21,069 bases of DNA from Dictyocoela muelleri (GCA_016256075.1 SDVU01000098.1:1-21069); one strand, 5' to 3'. Numbered from the stretch's first letter, positions 1 to 8,322 are shown. A program made the numbers and translations. The notes: generated by a model from the letters alone, not told the origin.

Positions 1-23
1 CATTTTATCATTAACTTTTACTA

Positions 24-63
24 AATTTTCCCTCCGACCGTATAATTTTCCCTCCGACCGTAT
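24..63. repeat. Perfect 2 x 20-bp tandem duplication
   Basis: The 20-bp unit AATTTTCCCTCCGACCGTAT occurs twice back to back without a mismatch. It lies just outside the left end of the Merlin element that begins at 88. The GC-rich core (CCCTCCGACCG) stands out against the AT-rich surroundings. Its origin is not visible; it could be the edge of another repeat that extends left of the window. Confidence 0.9.
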
Positions 64-87
64 ATTTAACTTTTGCCAAAAAATTTT

Positions 88-1184
88 GGTTCTCCAGCAT
101 GAGATGGGATTTTTTTATTTTTTTAGATTTTCATATTTTTTTTAAAAATAATAAAAAAAAATTTTGAATTCCAACTCATGCAGGAAAGCACATTTCAGAA
201 GCTTGATAGCTATAATTTTGATTTTTATCATATTTATCACATTTTTCGAACGATGTAGAAGCTATAGATTTTTTAATACATTATGGTGGCATCAAGACGT
301 CATTTTCTTGTGAAGGCGGTAGTTTTGTTTTAAGAAAGGATGTGTCTAGGTTAAGCACTTTTTTTATATTTGCAATAATAGAAATTGTAAAGTTAAGAAA
401 AACAACATTACTGGTTTTAGGCTAGGAAATCCTCATATCGAGTTAAGAAGATTAATCTTCGCAGCATAATGTTTTTCGAGGAAAACTTGCAACATTACTG
501 CACAGATGCTACGTGGCGTATCTGAACATACATACATAAAGCTCAAAGAGATCTTCGTTGATGTTTTACTTGTAAATGATAATGTTTTAGTCGATCGAAG
601 AATAGGAGGTGTGTGTATGACAGTTCAAGTCGACAAAACTGCCTGTAATAGGCGAAGGTTAATAACATCTCTTACATCGGAGGCGCCTTATATTTGAGGG
701 ACTAAGTGGGGTATCGGTTTTATTTGTGAAGAAACAAAAGCTATTAAACTTGTTGTTCTAGAAGACAGAACTTCAGAAAGCATTAGAAGCTTTTTATTAG
801 ATAACGAATACGAGGGAATTGTAATTAAAAGTGATGGATTTCCATAATACCAAACAGCTGTTCCAAGTGTAAACTGTATCCACAGAATAGTGAATCATAC
901 TCATGGATTTTTTGCAGAAGATGGTACTCATACCAATCTTATTAATGACTTGTGGGCACATTTAAAAACTGATATAAGAAGCAGAAGAAGTATTATGTTT
1001 TCCAACTTGCCAAAATTTATAAAAGAGTGTGATCTATATTCTAACAATACTAAAAAGCGAACTAAAAAGATAATTAATCGATTGTTCTTAAAAATAATTA
1101 AAAATTTATAATTTTACATTTTTTAGTTTTTTTAAGAAGGAGTGGCTTAATTAATTAAAAAATCCCATCTAATGCAGGAGAACC
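88..1184 (+). mobile_element. Merlin-1: Merlin/IS1595-type DNA transposon with both ends
   Basis: A 1,097-bp element bounded by 28-bp terminal inverted repeats at 88-115 and 1157-1184. The tips read GGTTCTCC(A/T)GCAT(G/T)AGAT and then GGGATTTTTT; the two ends differ at 2 of 28 positions. Each end abuts AAAATTTT (80-87 and 1185-1192). This fits the 8-9 bp target duplication of Merlin elements, but because the 8-mer is its own reverse complement it could also be an extension of the inverted repeat. A single degenerate transposase gene on the plus strand fills the interior. Both ends are present while the gene is dead, so the copy could only move if supplied with transposase in trans. Confidence 0.9.
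178..1111 (+). pseudogene. Merlin-1 transposase (DDE, ISXO2-like), decayed
   Basis: This was a DDE transposase that cut and inserted its own element. The likely start is the ATG at 178, inside the left end. The reading frame shifts near 250, where an N-terminal stretch including GGSFVLRKDVSRLSTFF is read from about 285, and again near 423; the rest is in one frame to 1111. That last frame holds three stops, at 467-469, 695-697 and 845-847. Catalytic-core motifs are clear: GGVCMTVQVDKT (first Asp, codon 632-634), IKSDGFP (second Asp, 833-835), then NHTHGFFAEDGTHTN and INDLWAHLK. Where relatives have Glu in IE..W..LK this copy has Asn (944-946). About 311 codons overall, a normal length for the family. 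The best-preserved C-terminal part is 890-1111. Confidence 0.88.
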
Positions 1185-1623
1185 AAAATTTTTTTATTTA
1201 TTATGTCTTTGGTTCATAATGTTTAAGAGTAAAAATAAAGTAGGCAAAAAAAACGCACTGCCTTATTTTCAGGCATTTAGTCCACAAAAATGTCTAGGGA
1301 AAAAAAAATAATAGTTAATGTTTATTAATGTTGTATGCGAAAAAGACACCATTTGAAAACGACACAATTGAACTAAAAACAAAAATTAGAAAATTTTCAA
1401 ATTTATCCTATTGTTTTAATAAACCTCTGCATGCGAAAACAGCACGCATTCAATTAATTAAGAATGCTGAAACAACATGTCTTAATATTTTTTTAAAAAA
1501 AATGCCAACCCATTCATGACTAAAATTAAAAACGTAAAAAACTCCTTTTAATCAATCAAATTTCTTGAATCTTAACTCATTGATATTTTTGACTTTTTCA
1601 TTTCATCTTGAACACCAACAACA
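1185..1623. other. AT-rich stretch, no gene recognised
   Basis: Between Merlin-1 and the first retroelement piece I see no family motif. A 63-codon plus-strand open frame (1328-1519) resembles nothing I know and has no supporting context. The minus strand could be the decayed 3' part of the retroelement that begins at 1624, but no terminal repeat is visible. Confidence 0.5.
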
Positions 1624-1842
1624 TCATTTTTCGATTGCCAATACATGATATTTCTTATTTGAGCAAATGCTCTCTGGTGGCAAACGTATTTTGAACATGT
1701 TATAATCAAAATCTTTATCGATTCTTATAAAATCCCCGACGACCAATTTAGCATCATTTAAACAAGCAACGACCAAATATTTTTTTGAATATAATCCCGA
1801 ATTTTCTTTCGAATCATTATATCTAATAACACACTGTCATTT
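1624..1842 (-). pseudogene. Retroelement fossil: region downstream of the integrase core
   Basis: Minus-strand sequence with protein-like composition, including the motif KLVVGDFIRIDKDFD, which resembles the small C-terminal domain that follows the integrase core in Ty3/gypsy elements. It is placed next to the integrase piece at 3008 because the 1,145-bp element between them (1853-2997) is bounded by a 10-bp target duplication. Removing that insert makes the two stretches neighbours. Broken fossil; identification moderate. Confidence 0.55.
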
Positions 1843-1862
1843 CATATACTCACGTCTCCTAT

Positions 1863-1990
1863 CACTTCGCCCAATTCTCACTTCGCCTTATTCCCACTTC
1901 GCCCAATTCCCACTTCGCCCAATTCCCACTTCGCCCAATTCCCACTTCGCCCAATTCTCACTTCGCCTAATTCTCACTTCGTCTAATTCC
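1863..1990. repeat. Left 8 x 16-bp tandem array
   Basis: Eight consecutive copies of CACTTCGCCCAATTC(C/T), several identical and the rest with one to three changes. They form the left inverted end of the element at 1853-2997. There is no spacer between units, which separates this from a CRISPR array. Confidence 0.93.
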
Positions 1991-2324
1991 TTTTTGCACT
2001 ATTCTTTCTTCACTCGTCCACATGTCGTTCAGTTATCATTTTTCCAAAAAATTTATCTAGATAATTTCTTACTCTCTCGTTTAATATATATATTAATTGT
2101 TGATAAAATCAATAACTGCGAACCCGAGAGTTGTCTCTTACCGTGGTCTGTGACCTTTTATTCTTGTTTTTCCAATAATACGTCACTTCCCAGGCTACCC
2201 AGAAGCCTAGAAGTATACGCGATCTTCGTTTTATCTACGACTCAGCAGGATACAGGTAATGTGTAGCTTTCATAAATTTTTATTTTTTAACTACTTTTTG
2301 CCGAGATGTGTCGCGCACTCATCT

Positions 2325-2395
2325 CCACACCTAAGAGAGTCCCCTCCGATCCATTTTCATATTAGAAAAAGTCTTAATCAGCTATACCACACTGG
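2325..2395 (-). other. tRNA-like relic, resembling tRNA-Ile(AAT)
   Basis: On the minus strand a GGTATAGCTGATTAAGAC stretch looks like a worn D arm. It is followed by a 5-bp stem around the 7-nt loop CTAATAT, in which the anticodon position reads AAT. Then GGATCGGAGGGGACTC lies where a T arm and B box would be. The acceptor ends do not pair and the B box is poor, so it is not a working tRNA. It is either a tRNA pseudogene or part of a tRNA-derived SINE carried by the surrounding element. Confidence 0.35.
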
Positions 2396-2479
2396 AACAA
2401 CTGTATATACTGCTACATTTCTATAGTTTTTAGACCACTTAATTTCACCCCCTCATTATTTATTAAAGAGTGACGTCAG

Positions 2480-2545
2480 CGGGATTCGCCACAATATTTA
2501 AATTTACATTTAAGAATGTTTACCACTGAGCTATCTGGCTAAACC
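2480..2545 (-). other. tRNA-derived sequence with a canonical A box
   Basis: The minus strand reads TAGCTCAGTGGTA (2533-2521), a textbook tRNA A box. GTGGCGAATCCC (2492-2481), a partial B box, follows at about the right distance, and between them is a stem-loop with TGTAAA in the loop. The T and acceptor stems do not pair well, and no run of T that would end Pol III transcription follows. This looks like the head of a tRNA-derived SINE or a captured tRNA pseudogene inside the element at 1853-2997. Confidence 0.5.
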
Positions 2546-2867
2546 TCTTATTTTGCTCAATTCTAAATTCGCCCAATTATCATTTTACCCAAAAAATATA
2601 AAAATATCGATAAAAAAGAGGATTATTCTTAATTATAATCAAATAAAATATTTCGAAAGCAAAACATATCAAAAGTTCTTATTTTGTTAAACATTAAAAA
2701 TAATTGTTAATATGATAAAACTTTTCACTGATTAATTTGGTTTTTATGTTTAAGAAAAAAAAATTATCGTCTATTGCATTTTAAATACATTACTTGATTA
2801 TAATTAATGATTAACATTGTTCCTTTTTATTTGTCAGGGTAATATTATTTGGGCAAAATACGGTTTA

Positions 2868-2979
2868 GGCAGAGTGAAAATTGAACGGAGTGAGAATTGG
2901 GCGGAGTGCAAATTGGGCGAAGTGATAATTAGGCGAAGTGATAATTGGGCGAATTGATAATTGGAATAAGTGAGAATTA
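2868..2979. repeat. Right 7 x 16-bp tandem array (inverted)
   Basis: Seven units of the type GGCGAAGTGATAATTG, the reverse complement of the left array's unit, more diverged from one another than the left ones. A partial eighth unit (2980-2994) leads into the element's tip. Confidence 0.9.
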
Positions 2980-3007
2980 GGCAAAATGGGAGATAACCAT
3001 ATACTCA

Positions 3008-3660
3008 ACTTCTATTCATTGATATCTAAGTTTCTAAATAAAAGAAATGGGTTTTCTTTCGTTGCACGATGGTTAGTATTATTATATTTGTAGACTATAC
3101 CATCATATAAGTCAACCCAATTTTTAGAATCATTTGAGAGAGCCTTGACTAATCTGCTTTTCAAGGTTTGGTTAAATCGTTCAATTTTGCCCTGACTCAG
3201 TGGATGTCTAGGCCTTCCATAAATTATTTTCTCTTTAAACATTTTACAGTACAATTCGAATTATTTGTTAACGAATTACGGCCATATCTCTATTGAATAC
3301 CACCACAGTCCTTCATATAAAATATTTTTTTAGTATTTTTTTTTATGCATTTTTTTTACGAATAGCATAGCAAAATGCGAATTTACTAAAACAATCAACC
3401 AGAGTAAAAATTTAATTATATCCATCATTATATAGTTTATAGCTATGCAGGTCAAATAAATCACTAATTAACTGTCGTATATTTATGTTATCATAATAGA
3501 ATTTTGCATTTTTTTTACTGCGGGCAAACTTTGTTTTTAGGACCCTCGCAATTATACAAATTCAAGGATTTATTTGCGCCTTATACCCACATAATTTTCA
3601 TATATTTTTTTTTCTAATTTGTTAACATCCAAATGACCAGATGAATGTGCTTTTTTATTA
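3008..3660 (-). pseudogene. Retroelement fossil: integrase
   Basis: Minus-strand remains of a retroviral-type integrase, which would have inserted the cDNA copy. The clearest part (3254-3012) carries GRPRHPLSQGKIERFNQTLK, the end of the rve core with its catalytic Glu. Upstream in the gene, near 3430-3360, a FTLVDCFSKFAF-type stretch matches the beginning of the core. HLDVNKLEKKIYENYVGI near 3630-3590 matches the zinc-binding domain that precedes it. The piece is broken. The next recognisable pol part, reverse transcriptase, lies beyond three inserted elements at 5598. Confidence 0.85.
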
Positions 3661-3899
3661 TTTCAAAACAGATATCGAAAGAAAAATACAGTGCAATATC
3701 TATTAAGGGAAAATCTCGACTAAAGGAACCTCTTTTTAATGGAAAACTCTGTATAAAGGCTTTATAAATAAAAGAAGTATACTTTATGTAAAACATTGTA
3801 ATATTTTAATTTCGGGTACAATCTAAGACCTCTTTTTTGAGGGAGTTCACAATCCAAATAATTTTTTAACAAATAAAAAATTCATACCCATATGACTTG
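3661..3899. other. No motif recognised; probably retroelement remnant
   Basis: AT-rich sequence between the integrase piece and the 982-bp element. Its position suggests the decayed RNase H to integrase linker of the minus-strand retroelement, but nothing in it can be recognised. Confidence 0.4.
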
Positions 3900-4231
3900 T
3901 TTGGGTCTTGTTCGGAAAGATGCCTACCACCAAGATATCTAACTTTAAAATGAATTTTTTATTTTTTTTATTTTTTAACCCTTAATGGTTTTTTTTTAAA
4001 AATTAAAAAAAATATTTAAATTTTAAAAATAAATTTTCATGATTTTTTATTAATAATTCTAGTTTTTTGAGAATTTCTTTTTGCCAATTTTTGGGAAAAT
4101 TTAAGACAAGTATATTAAAAGATTTTACGAATATTTTTAATCATTAAAGTAACAGAATACAACCATCTTAAATGCTTTAGTAATATGATAAATATCTATT
4201 TTTTCAAAAAAATAGCGCTTTAAAAAATGCT

Positions 4232-4490
4232 AATTTCCATTCATAAGAGTAGAAGTAATAATTCTTAGTTTAAATAGACAGAATAATAAGATAAAATCAA
4301 ATATGCAATTATTTATATGTATGATAAATTTATAAGAGTTTCAAAAAATGATAATTTTGTGACCATTTTTGGAAACTCTTATATATTCGATCATACATAT
4401 AAATAATTGCATATTTGATTTGATTTTATATTGAATATTCTGTTTATTTAAACAAAGAATTATTACATATCCTCTTATGAATAGAAATAT
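4232..4490. repeat. 259-bp palindrome with about 119-bp arms
   Basis: The left arm (4232-4350) is largely repeated in inverted orientation at 4362-4490, with scattered mismatches and small gaps and about 11 nt at the centre. Examples of matching segments are CATTCATAAGAG with CTCTTATGAATA, and the inner AAGAGTTTC with GGAAACTCTT. RNA or single-stranded DNA from here would fold into one long hairpin. It may be a foldback MITE inserted in the 982-bp element, or part of that element. Confidence 0.85.
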
Positions 4491-4808
4491 GAAGGGTGTC
4501 TGAAAGCTGGTGAGAACCTTATATAACAGGAATTATAATATTTGAATCTTAATTTACGTAAGTAATACAAGATTATTTTCGAAAATTTTTTAGAAGAACA
4601 TCAATGAATTCACCGTTCTCATTTTAACAGTGTTAAAATCAGATTGAAAAGTTATTACATTTAAACAATGCCTCACATGTCTTTAAATTCTATTTCTTGA
4701 AACAAATCGAATGCTTTCGTATAATTATTGAATCAATTATAATATCAAGTAACATTTTCTATTTTATAAAGAATATTAAACAATTTAAAAAAATCAAAAA
4801 TTTTGCTT

Positions 4809-4873
4809 TTGTTCGGAAAAGTGCCTACTTTGAAAAAAAAATTTTTTTATAAAGTAAGCATTTTTCCGAACAA
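4809..4873. repeat. Tip palindrome at right end of the 982-bp element
   Basis: Two 23-bp arms (4809-4831 and 4851-4873) built on TTGTTCGGAAAA(G/A)TGC are inverted around a 19-bp A/T-only spacer, with two mismatches. The right arm is the element's own terminal inverted repeat, so the left arm is an extra inverted copy of it. The left end of the element has no such extra copy. Confidence 0.85.
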
Positions 4874-4940
4874 GACCCAAAGAAAGAATAGCAAAATATG
4901 GCTTTAAAAATATTTTAAACTTCGACGAGACTGAAATTTT

Positions 4941-5215
4941 GGGGCTTCTATCGCAAAAAGGCCATGGCCGTTTTGCGATAGAAGAGCAAATAAAAAAAAT
5001 AAAAATTTAAACCCTTATGAAAATTTATATAGATAATGGCATATTTTATGACATAAACATTTTAACGAATTTTTTTTTATTTAATAATATCTTATCAGAA
5101 ACAAAAACATGTAATTCTCTTGCAAAACTGGTGATTTATCTTGAAAAGGGAGAAAGATCGTTCTTCTTTAGAAAAATGGCTACATTTAAAAAACTAATAA
5201 TATTATTTTTTTAAA
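4941..5215 (+). pseudogene. Merlin-3: N-terminal fragment of a Merlin element and transposase
   Basis: The sequence runs parallel to the left end of Merlin-2 (8246-8470): first GGGGCTTCTATCGC, then a 40-bp tip palindrome (4945-4984), then a leader ending TTATGAAAAT. The ATG at 5017 opens a 65-codon frame to 5214 with ILSETKTCNSLAKLV and ERSFFFRKMATFKKLI. In the Merlin-2 copy the corresponding part is followed by a YRCNGINRHRKS stretch, the zinc-ribbon region of IS1595/Merlin transposases. Here one expected Cys position reads Lys. The DDE core and right end are absent, so this is a truncated fragment. It lies in the retroelement fossil. Confidence 0.7.
4945..4984. repeat. 40-bp palindrome at Merlin-3 left tip
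   Basis: Arms CTTCTATCGCAAAA and TTTTGCGATAGAAG (both perfect) surround a 12-nt centre AGGCCATGGCCG that is itself nearly palindromic. The same structure stands at the left tip of Merlin-2 (8250-8290). Confidence 0.93.
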
Positions 5216-5302
5216 ATAAAGAATATTAATGTTGTATAATATTTTTTATTTAATCTAGACTCAAAATTTTGAAAATTTGAAAAATAACATGTAGCCATTT
5301 TG
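5174..5302. repeat. 13-bp inverted repeat across 129 bp
   Basis: AAAATGGCTACAT at 5174-5186 is repeated inverted as ATGTAGCCATTTT at 5290-5302, perfect over 13 bp. The interior is AT-rich and non-coding. It may be the stub of a small element at the Merlin-3/foldback junction, or chance. Confidence 0.5.
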
Positions 5303-5597
5303 GTTCTACAACGGTTTAGTCTAATCCTAAAGTCATATTGAGAAGAGAAACGACAATATTGAAACATAAGCGAAATTTCATGGCATTTAAAAATCCTGGA
5401 CCCCTTTTTCATATTCTCAAATTTTCAATTCCAAATTAGGAAATAGCATCGCGAATTTCCTAATTTAGAAATAAAAATATGAGAATATGAAAAAGGGGTC
5501 CAGGATTATAAAATGCCGTGAAATTTCGATTATGTTTCAATATTGTCGTTTCTCTTCTCAATATGACTTTAGGGTTAGACTAAACCGGGTGAGAACC
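5302..5597. mobile_element. 296-bp foldback (long-hairpin) element
   Basis: The core 5313-5586 is an inverted repeat with arms of roughly 130 bp that match at most positions: GGTTTAGTCTAA(T/C)CCTAAAG at the outside, GGACCCCTTTTTCATATTCTC further in, and AAATTAGGAAAT next to a 9-nt loop (AGCATCGCG). More weakly the match extends outward to GGTTCT at 5302 and AGAACC at 5597. It has no coding capacity. It interrupts the reverse transcriptase region of the retroelement fossil, which resumes at 5598. The high arm identity suggests a relatively young insertion or ongoing arm homogenisation. Confidence 0.88.
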
Positions 5598-6300
5598 GTT
5601 CATTCATACATTTCTGAAATGCTCTGGGGGCGTTAATTAGTTTAAAGGGCATTCTAAGATATTCAAAATGTCTCCAAGGAACAACAAGCCGTTTTATGAT
5701 TATCATCATCATGAATAGGAATTTGATAATATCCCATATTAGATCTATTGTAAAAAAACTTAGCTGGTTTAAATGTATGTAATTGTTCGCGTATATTTGG
5801 ATATGCATATACGAATTTTAGAGTTTTAGAATTTAATTTCATAAAGTCAACAACAAGTCTAATTGCCCGTTATTCTTGAGAATTAGAAATGCGAGTGTGG
5901 CATATAATGAGTTGCTAATTCGAATAATTTTAAGGATTAAAAGTTTTGTTATTTCAGTTTTTACTTCATCTTGAAGTCATAAGCTTTAAGATATGGTTTG
6001 TAGGAAATTTCTAAATTATCATTTAATGTTATGTTGATTCCTTCTGATGATATTTTTCTCAGCTCATGCTTTTTTTGACATTATTATGATATCTTTTACT
6101 GATTTAGGGAGATTATCATGTTCGTCGAATTTGTTTGTATAACTTTTAACAACCAATTATAAATCAGGAGAATTTTCCCATGTTTCATCGTTTTTACTCT
6201 CTATTTTAAATGTATTGTTTATAAATATGATTATATTTCGGTTGTAGTCAATAATGACATTTTTCTTTTTCAAGAATAAATTACTGAGATTGATATCTTT
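5598..6300 (-). pseudogene. Retroelement fossil: reverse transcriptase
   Basis: Minus-strand remains of a Ty3/gypsy reverse transcriptase, the enzyme that copies the element RNA into DNA. Visible signatures are a stretch like EVKTEITKLLILKIIRIS at the start of the domain, LKNNGQLD in place of the family's K-NG-LRLVVDYR strand, FFTIDL with a catalytic Asp, and FEYLRMPFKLINAPRAFQ, the conserved fingers/palm segment. The lower-coordinate side is cut by the foldback at 5302-5597; the rest of the palm and the RNase H domain were not recognised. Broken, many changes. Confidence 0.85.
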
Positions 6301-6310
6301 ATATAAATTT

Positions 6311-6866
6311 TTATAGAGAAAACTTAGTTTCTATGTTCATAAGATTATTTTTAATTGTATTAATATTTAATTTTGCATATTCAGAATTATAACTTCGTTC
6401 TTGATTTCCATAAATGACATTGTTAAGCTTATCTTTAAATGTTGTAAGATTATTTGTTTTCACAAAGTATCCATTAATATAGTTTGAACTCGCACCAGTA
6501 TCGATAGTTAAATTTGCTTTTACATTTTCGATTTTACCTTTTATTTGTAATAAATAAATTATTGGCATCGGTTCTTGTATAATAAGATCTTTTTTATATT
6601 TATTTTGAAAATTATTATGTTTATTTTTATAGGCTAATTTACGACAAAATTCGGTGTTGTAAGTCTTAGTTTTATAATATTTGCAATATTTATTATCTAT
6701 TTTGTTATCGATATTATTTCTGTTAAATTCAGTATATGTATCAATGCTTTCGCCTCTAGCTAATTTTAGGATCGTTTTCTCAATTAAATTATATGTTCTT
6801 TTTTTAATAAGTAGATGTGAGGTTTTATTTTGCAGCCTCAAATTTCGTTGTTTTCCCTAATTCTTG
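6311..6866 (-). pseudogene. Retroelement fossil: zinc knuckle and aspartic protease
   Basis: The open stretch 6841-6311 (176 codons, minus) contains a CKYYKTKTYNTEFC region resembling a worn nucleocapsid zinc knuckle near residues 50-70. LTIDTGASSNYI, the retropepsin active site (DTGA), follows near residue 112. This is the gag/pol junction that in the family is processed to nucleocapsid and protease. About 148 bp at its upstream end (6719-6866) recur at 11384-11535. Upstream of 6866 the match to the retroelement ends and MULE-B begins. Confidence 0.85.
6719..6866. repeat. Left copy of about 148-bp host duplication around MULE-B
   Basis: This stretch of the retroelement's gag region aligns along its length with 11384-11535, same orientation, roughly 13% different by eye with almost no gaps until the last few bases. 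Shared blocks include TATGTTCTTTTTTTAATAAG. The two copies bracket everything from 6867 to 11383. Confidence 0.88.
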
Positions 6867-6949
6867 AAAAAAATCCAAATAAAAAAGCGCTGAAGGCGTT
6901 TTTTTTCATTGGGATCTCGGCATTTTACGAAGATACTTTAACATTTTAA

Positions 6950-7110
6950 AAACTTTTAAAATTAAAAAATAAAAAAATAAAAAAATTAAAAAATTAAAAA
7001 ATTAAAAAATGAAAAAAATTAAAAAATTATAAAATTATAAAATTAAAAAATAAAAAAATTAAAATATTTAAAAATTTAAAAATTTTAAAATTAAAAAATT
7101 GAAAAAAATA
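6950..7110. repeat. Low-complexity A/T tract
   Basis: About 160 bp of AAAATTAAAAAATAAAA-type imperfect tandem sequence, essentially free of G and C. It is probably slippage-expanded DNA at the C-terminal end of MULE-B. Confidence 0.85.
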
Positions 7111-7249
7111 AAATTGCTAAAGCCAATCCTTTTAATAATAATTTTTAATATAGTATAAATATTTATAATATAGTTAATAATGTCATAAAATTCTAAATTA
7201 ACATAAAATTCTAAATTAAGTAAAATTATAAATTTACAATTACTGTTCT

Positions 7250-8240
7250 TAATCTTATGTCTCTGTCAATAATATTTTTTTGCCACTCTTTAAAAATTCA
7301 TTATTTATTCTTATTCCTTTTTCTTCTTTTTTAACATAACAATAATTTAACCGATAGGTCTGTTTTCTGAATTGATTTTAGTGTTTAAATATCAGTGGTA
7401 TGCTTCGCAGTTGTTGGTAGTATAAGGAAAATTACTTAATATCCTCTTTTTTAATAACAACCCACAATTTTTATTTGCAAGATTTTTATAATTATTAATG
7501 AAGTTATTCTAAAACCAATTAGGAATTACAGATATTCATATTCATTCTTTTTATGTGCCAATATTTTTATAAATTCCCTATTTATCTTTTCAACTAAAAA
7601 AGAACTAAAAAATACATATAATTCACGTAATTTTTAAAATCAGAATCATATTTATACCTATTAATAAAAGAAGGTTTTAAATATCTCATAATAATTTGAC
7701 TTAAATAAAATCAACATCCCCCGAGTATTGTTGTTGGAAAACATTTTAGAAGTGAATTATCTAATGCAAGTTCAAAGACAATATTGATATTTTTCGGGTC
7801 AGATAAACCATTCAATTTTAAATATTAAAAAACTTGTAATATTATTCTTCATTTTTATTTGACATAAATACATAAATACATGGAATTATTTTTTTTTAAA
7901 TATTGACCATGTAAAATAAGTAACTGTGTAAAATTTTTTGTCGCCGTGAAAAAAGTTGCGTCCATGCATATAATCTGAGATTTTTTTAAAATGTTCAAAA
8001 AATCATCTATATAAAAAATTTTTATATTTATTTTTTAGACCTTTATTCTCATATTATAAGAAAGTTTTATTATTAAAAATATTTTTATAAATTTCTAAAA
8101 TTTTAAGATCATTTTTTTTTAATTCATTAGTTATTCTGTTCTTCTGAGTATTATAAATTTTAAGGTTTCTTATATTAGAGATCTCTTTTTTCTATTCATT
8201 TTCCGTTTTTCATAAAAAATTCCCAACAATATTATTAAAT
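7250..8240 (-). pseudogene. MULE-B transposase, catalytic and C-terminal part
   Basis: Minus-strand MULE transposase. In order: a degenerate segment (8220-8050); ICMDATFFTATKNFTQLL (about 7980-7930), the family's DGTFK-type motif with the first catalytic Asp; DPKNINIVFELALDNSLL then CFPTTILGGC (about 7800-7690), matching the tDFE...FP...GC region; SQIIMRYLKPSFINRY; and TTNNCEAYH (about 7425-7399), the conserved TNN-E motif near the C terminus. A stop replaces the residue after GGC, a second stop follows CEAYH, and more stops and frame changes lie between. The expected His of the GC.FH motif reads Tyr. The N terminus lies at 11022-11204, beyond Merlin-2. Confidence 0.8.
8228..8236. repeat. Possible Merlin-2 target duplication, left copy
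   Basis: AATATTATT occurs here and at 11025-11033, close to the two ends of Merlin-2. In the host MULE-B frame both copies fall on the same codons (ARNNI on the right, NNIVGNF on the left), as expected if one site was duplicated. The left copy is 9 nt from the GGGG tip, so the exact end of Merlin-2 is uncertain. Confidence 0.45.
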
Positions 8241-8249
8241 TCATCGGGG

Positions 8250-8290
8250 CTTCTATCGCAAATAATACCATGGCCGTTTTGCGATAGAAG
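8250..8290. repeat. Tip palindrome at left end of Merlin-2
   Basis: CTTCTATCGCAAA and TTTTGCGATAGAAG are inverted around ATAATACCATGGCCG. This is the same structure as at 4945-4984, with a centre that has drifted. The right end of Merlin-2 (11002-11019) has only a single copy. Confidence 0.88.
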
Positions 8291-8322
8291 AGCAAATAAA
8301 AAAAATAAAATTTTAGACCTTT

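Larger units (their letters stand above)
1853..2997. mobile_element. Foldback-like element with ends of 16-bp tandem repeats
   Basis: A 1,145-bp element whose two ends are arrays of the same 16-bp unit in opposite orientation: eight units at 1863-1990 and seven at 2868-2979. Extra diverged units lie at about 2553-2591. The outer tips also match (TCTCC near 1855, GGGAGA at 2988-2993). It is flanked by the perfect 10-bp direct repeat CATATACTCA at 1843-1852 and 2998-3007, a convincing target duplication. There is no transposase gene, so it is non-autonomous. Inverted ends built of tandem repeats are known in Foldback elements and some MULEs, and a 9-11 bp duplication fits MULE machinery. The interior holds tRNA-like sequence on the minus strand. 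Confidence 0.88.
3900..4881. mobile_element. 982-bp non-autonomous DNA element with perfect 19-bp TIRs
   Basis: TTTGGGTCTTGTTCGGAAA at 3900-3918 is repeated exactly, inverted, at 4863-4881, and the similarity continues inward for about ten more bases. The interior has no transposase motif in any frame. It contains a large palindrome (4232-4490) and, at the right end only, an inverted pair of the terminal sequence (4809-4873). No clear target duplication is visible. The superfamily is unknown; it sits inside the retroelement fossil and so is younger than it. Confidence 0.8.

Noticed and set aside
88-1184. Bacterial IS1595/ISXO2 insertion or bacterial contamination
   Set aside because: The transposase family is shared with bacteria, but the Merlin architecture and the neighbouring MULEs and gypsy-like remains are eukaryotic.
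1200-1623. Retroelement terminal repeat matching 11990-12350
   Set aside because: Direct comparison by eye of the two edges shows no convincing similarity.
1863-1990. CRISPR-like array
   Set aside because: The 16-bp units are contiguous with no unique spacers, and an inverted array stands at the other end of the same element. It is a tandem repeat in a transposon end.
1994-2266. 90-codon plus-strand open frame
   Set aside because: It begins in the tandem-repeat end and crosses the tRNA-like interior of a non-autonomous element, with no protein motif.
5203-5412. 69-codon minus-strand open frame
   Set aside because: It runs through one arm of the 296-bp foldback and the adjoining junction, so it is a by-product of repeat sequence.
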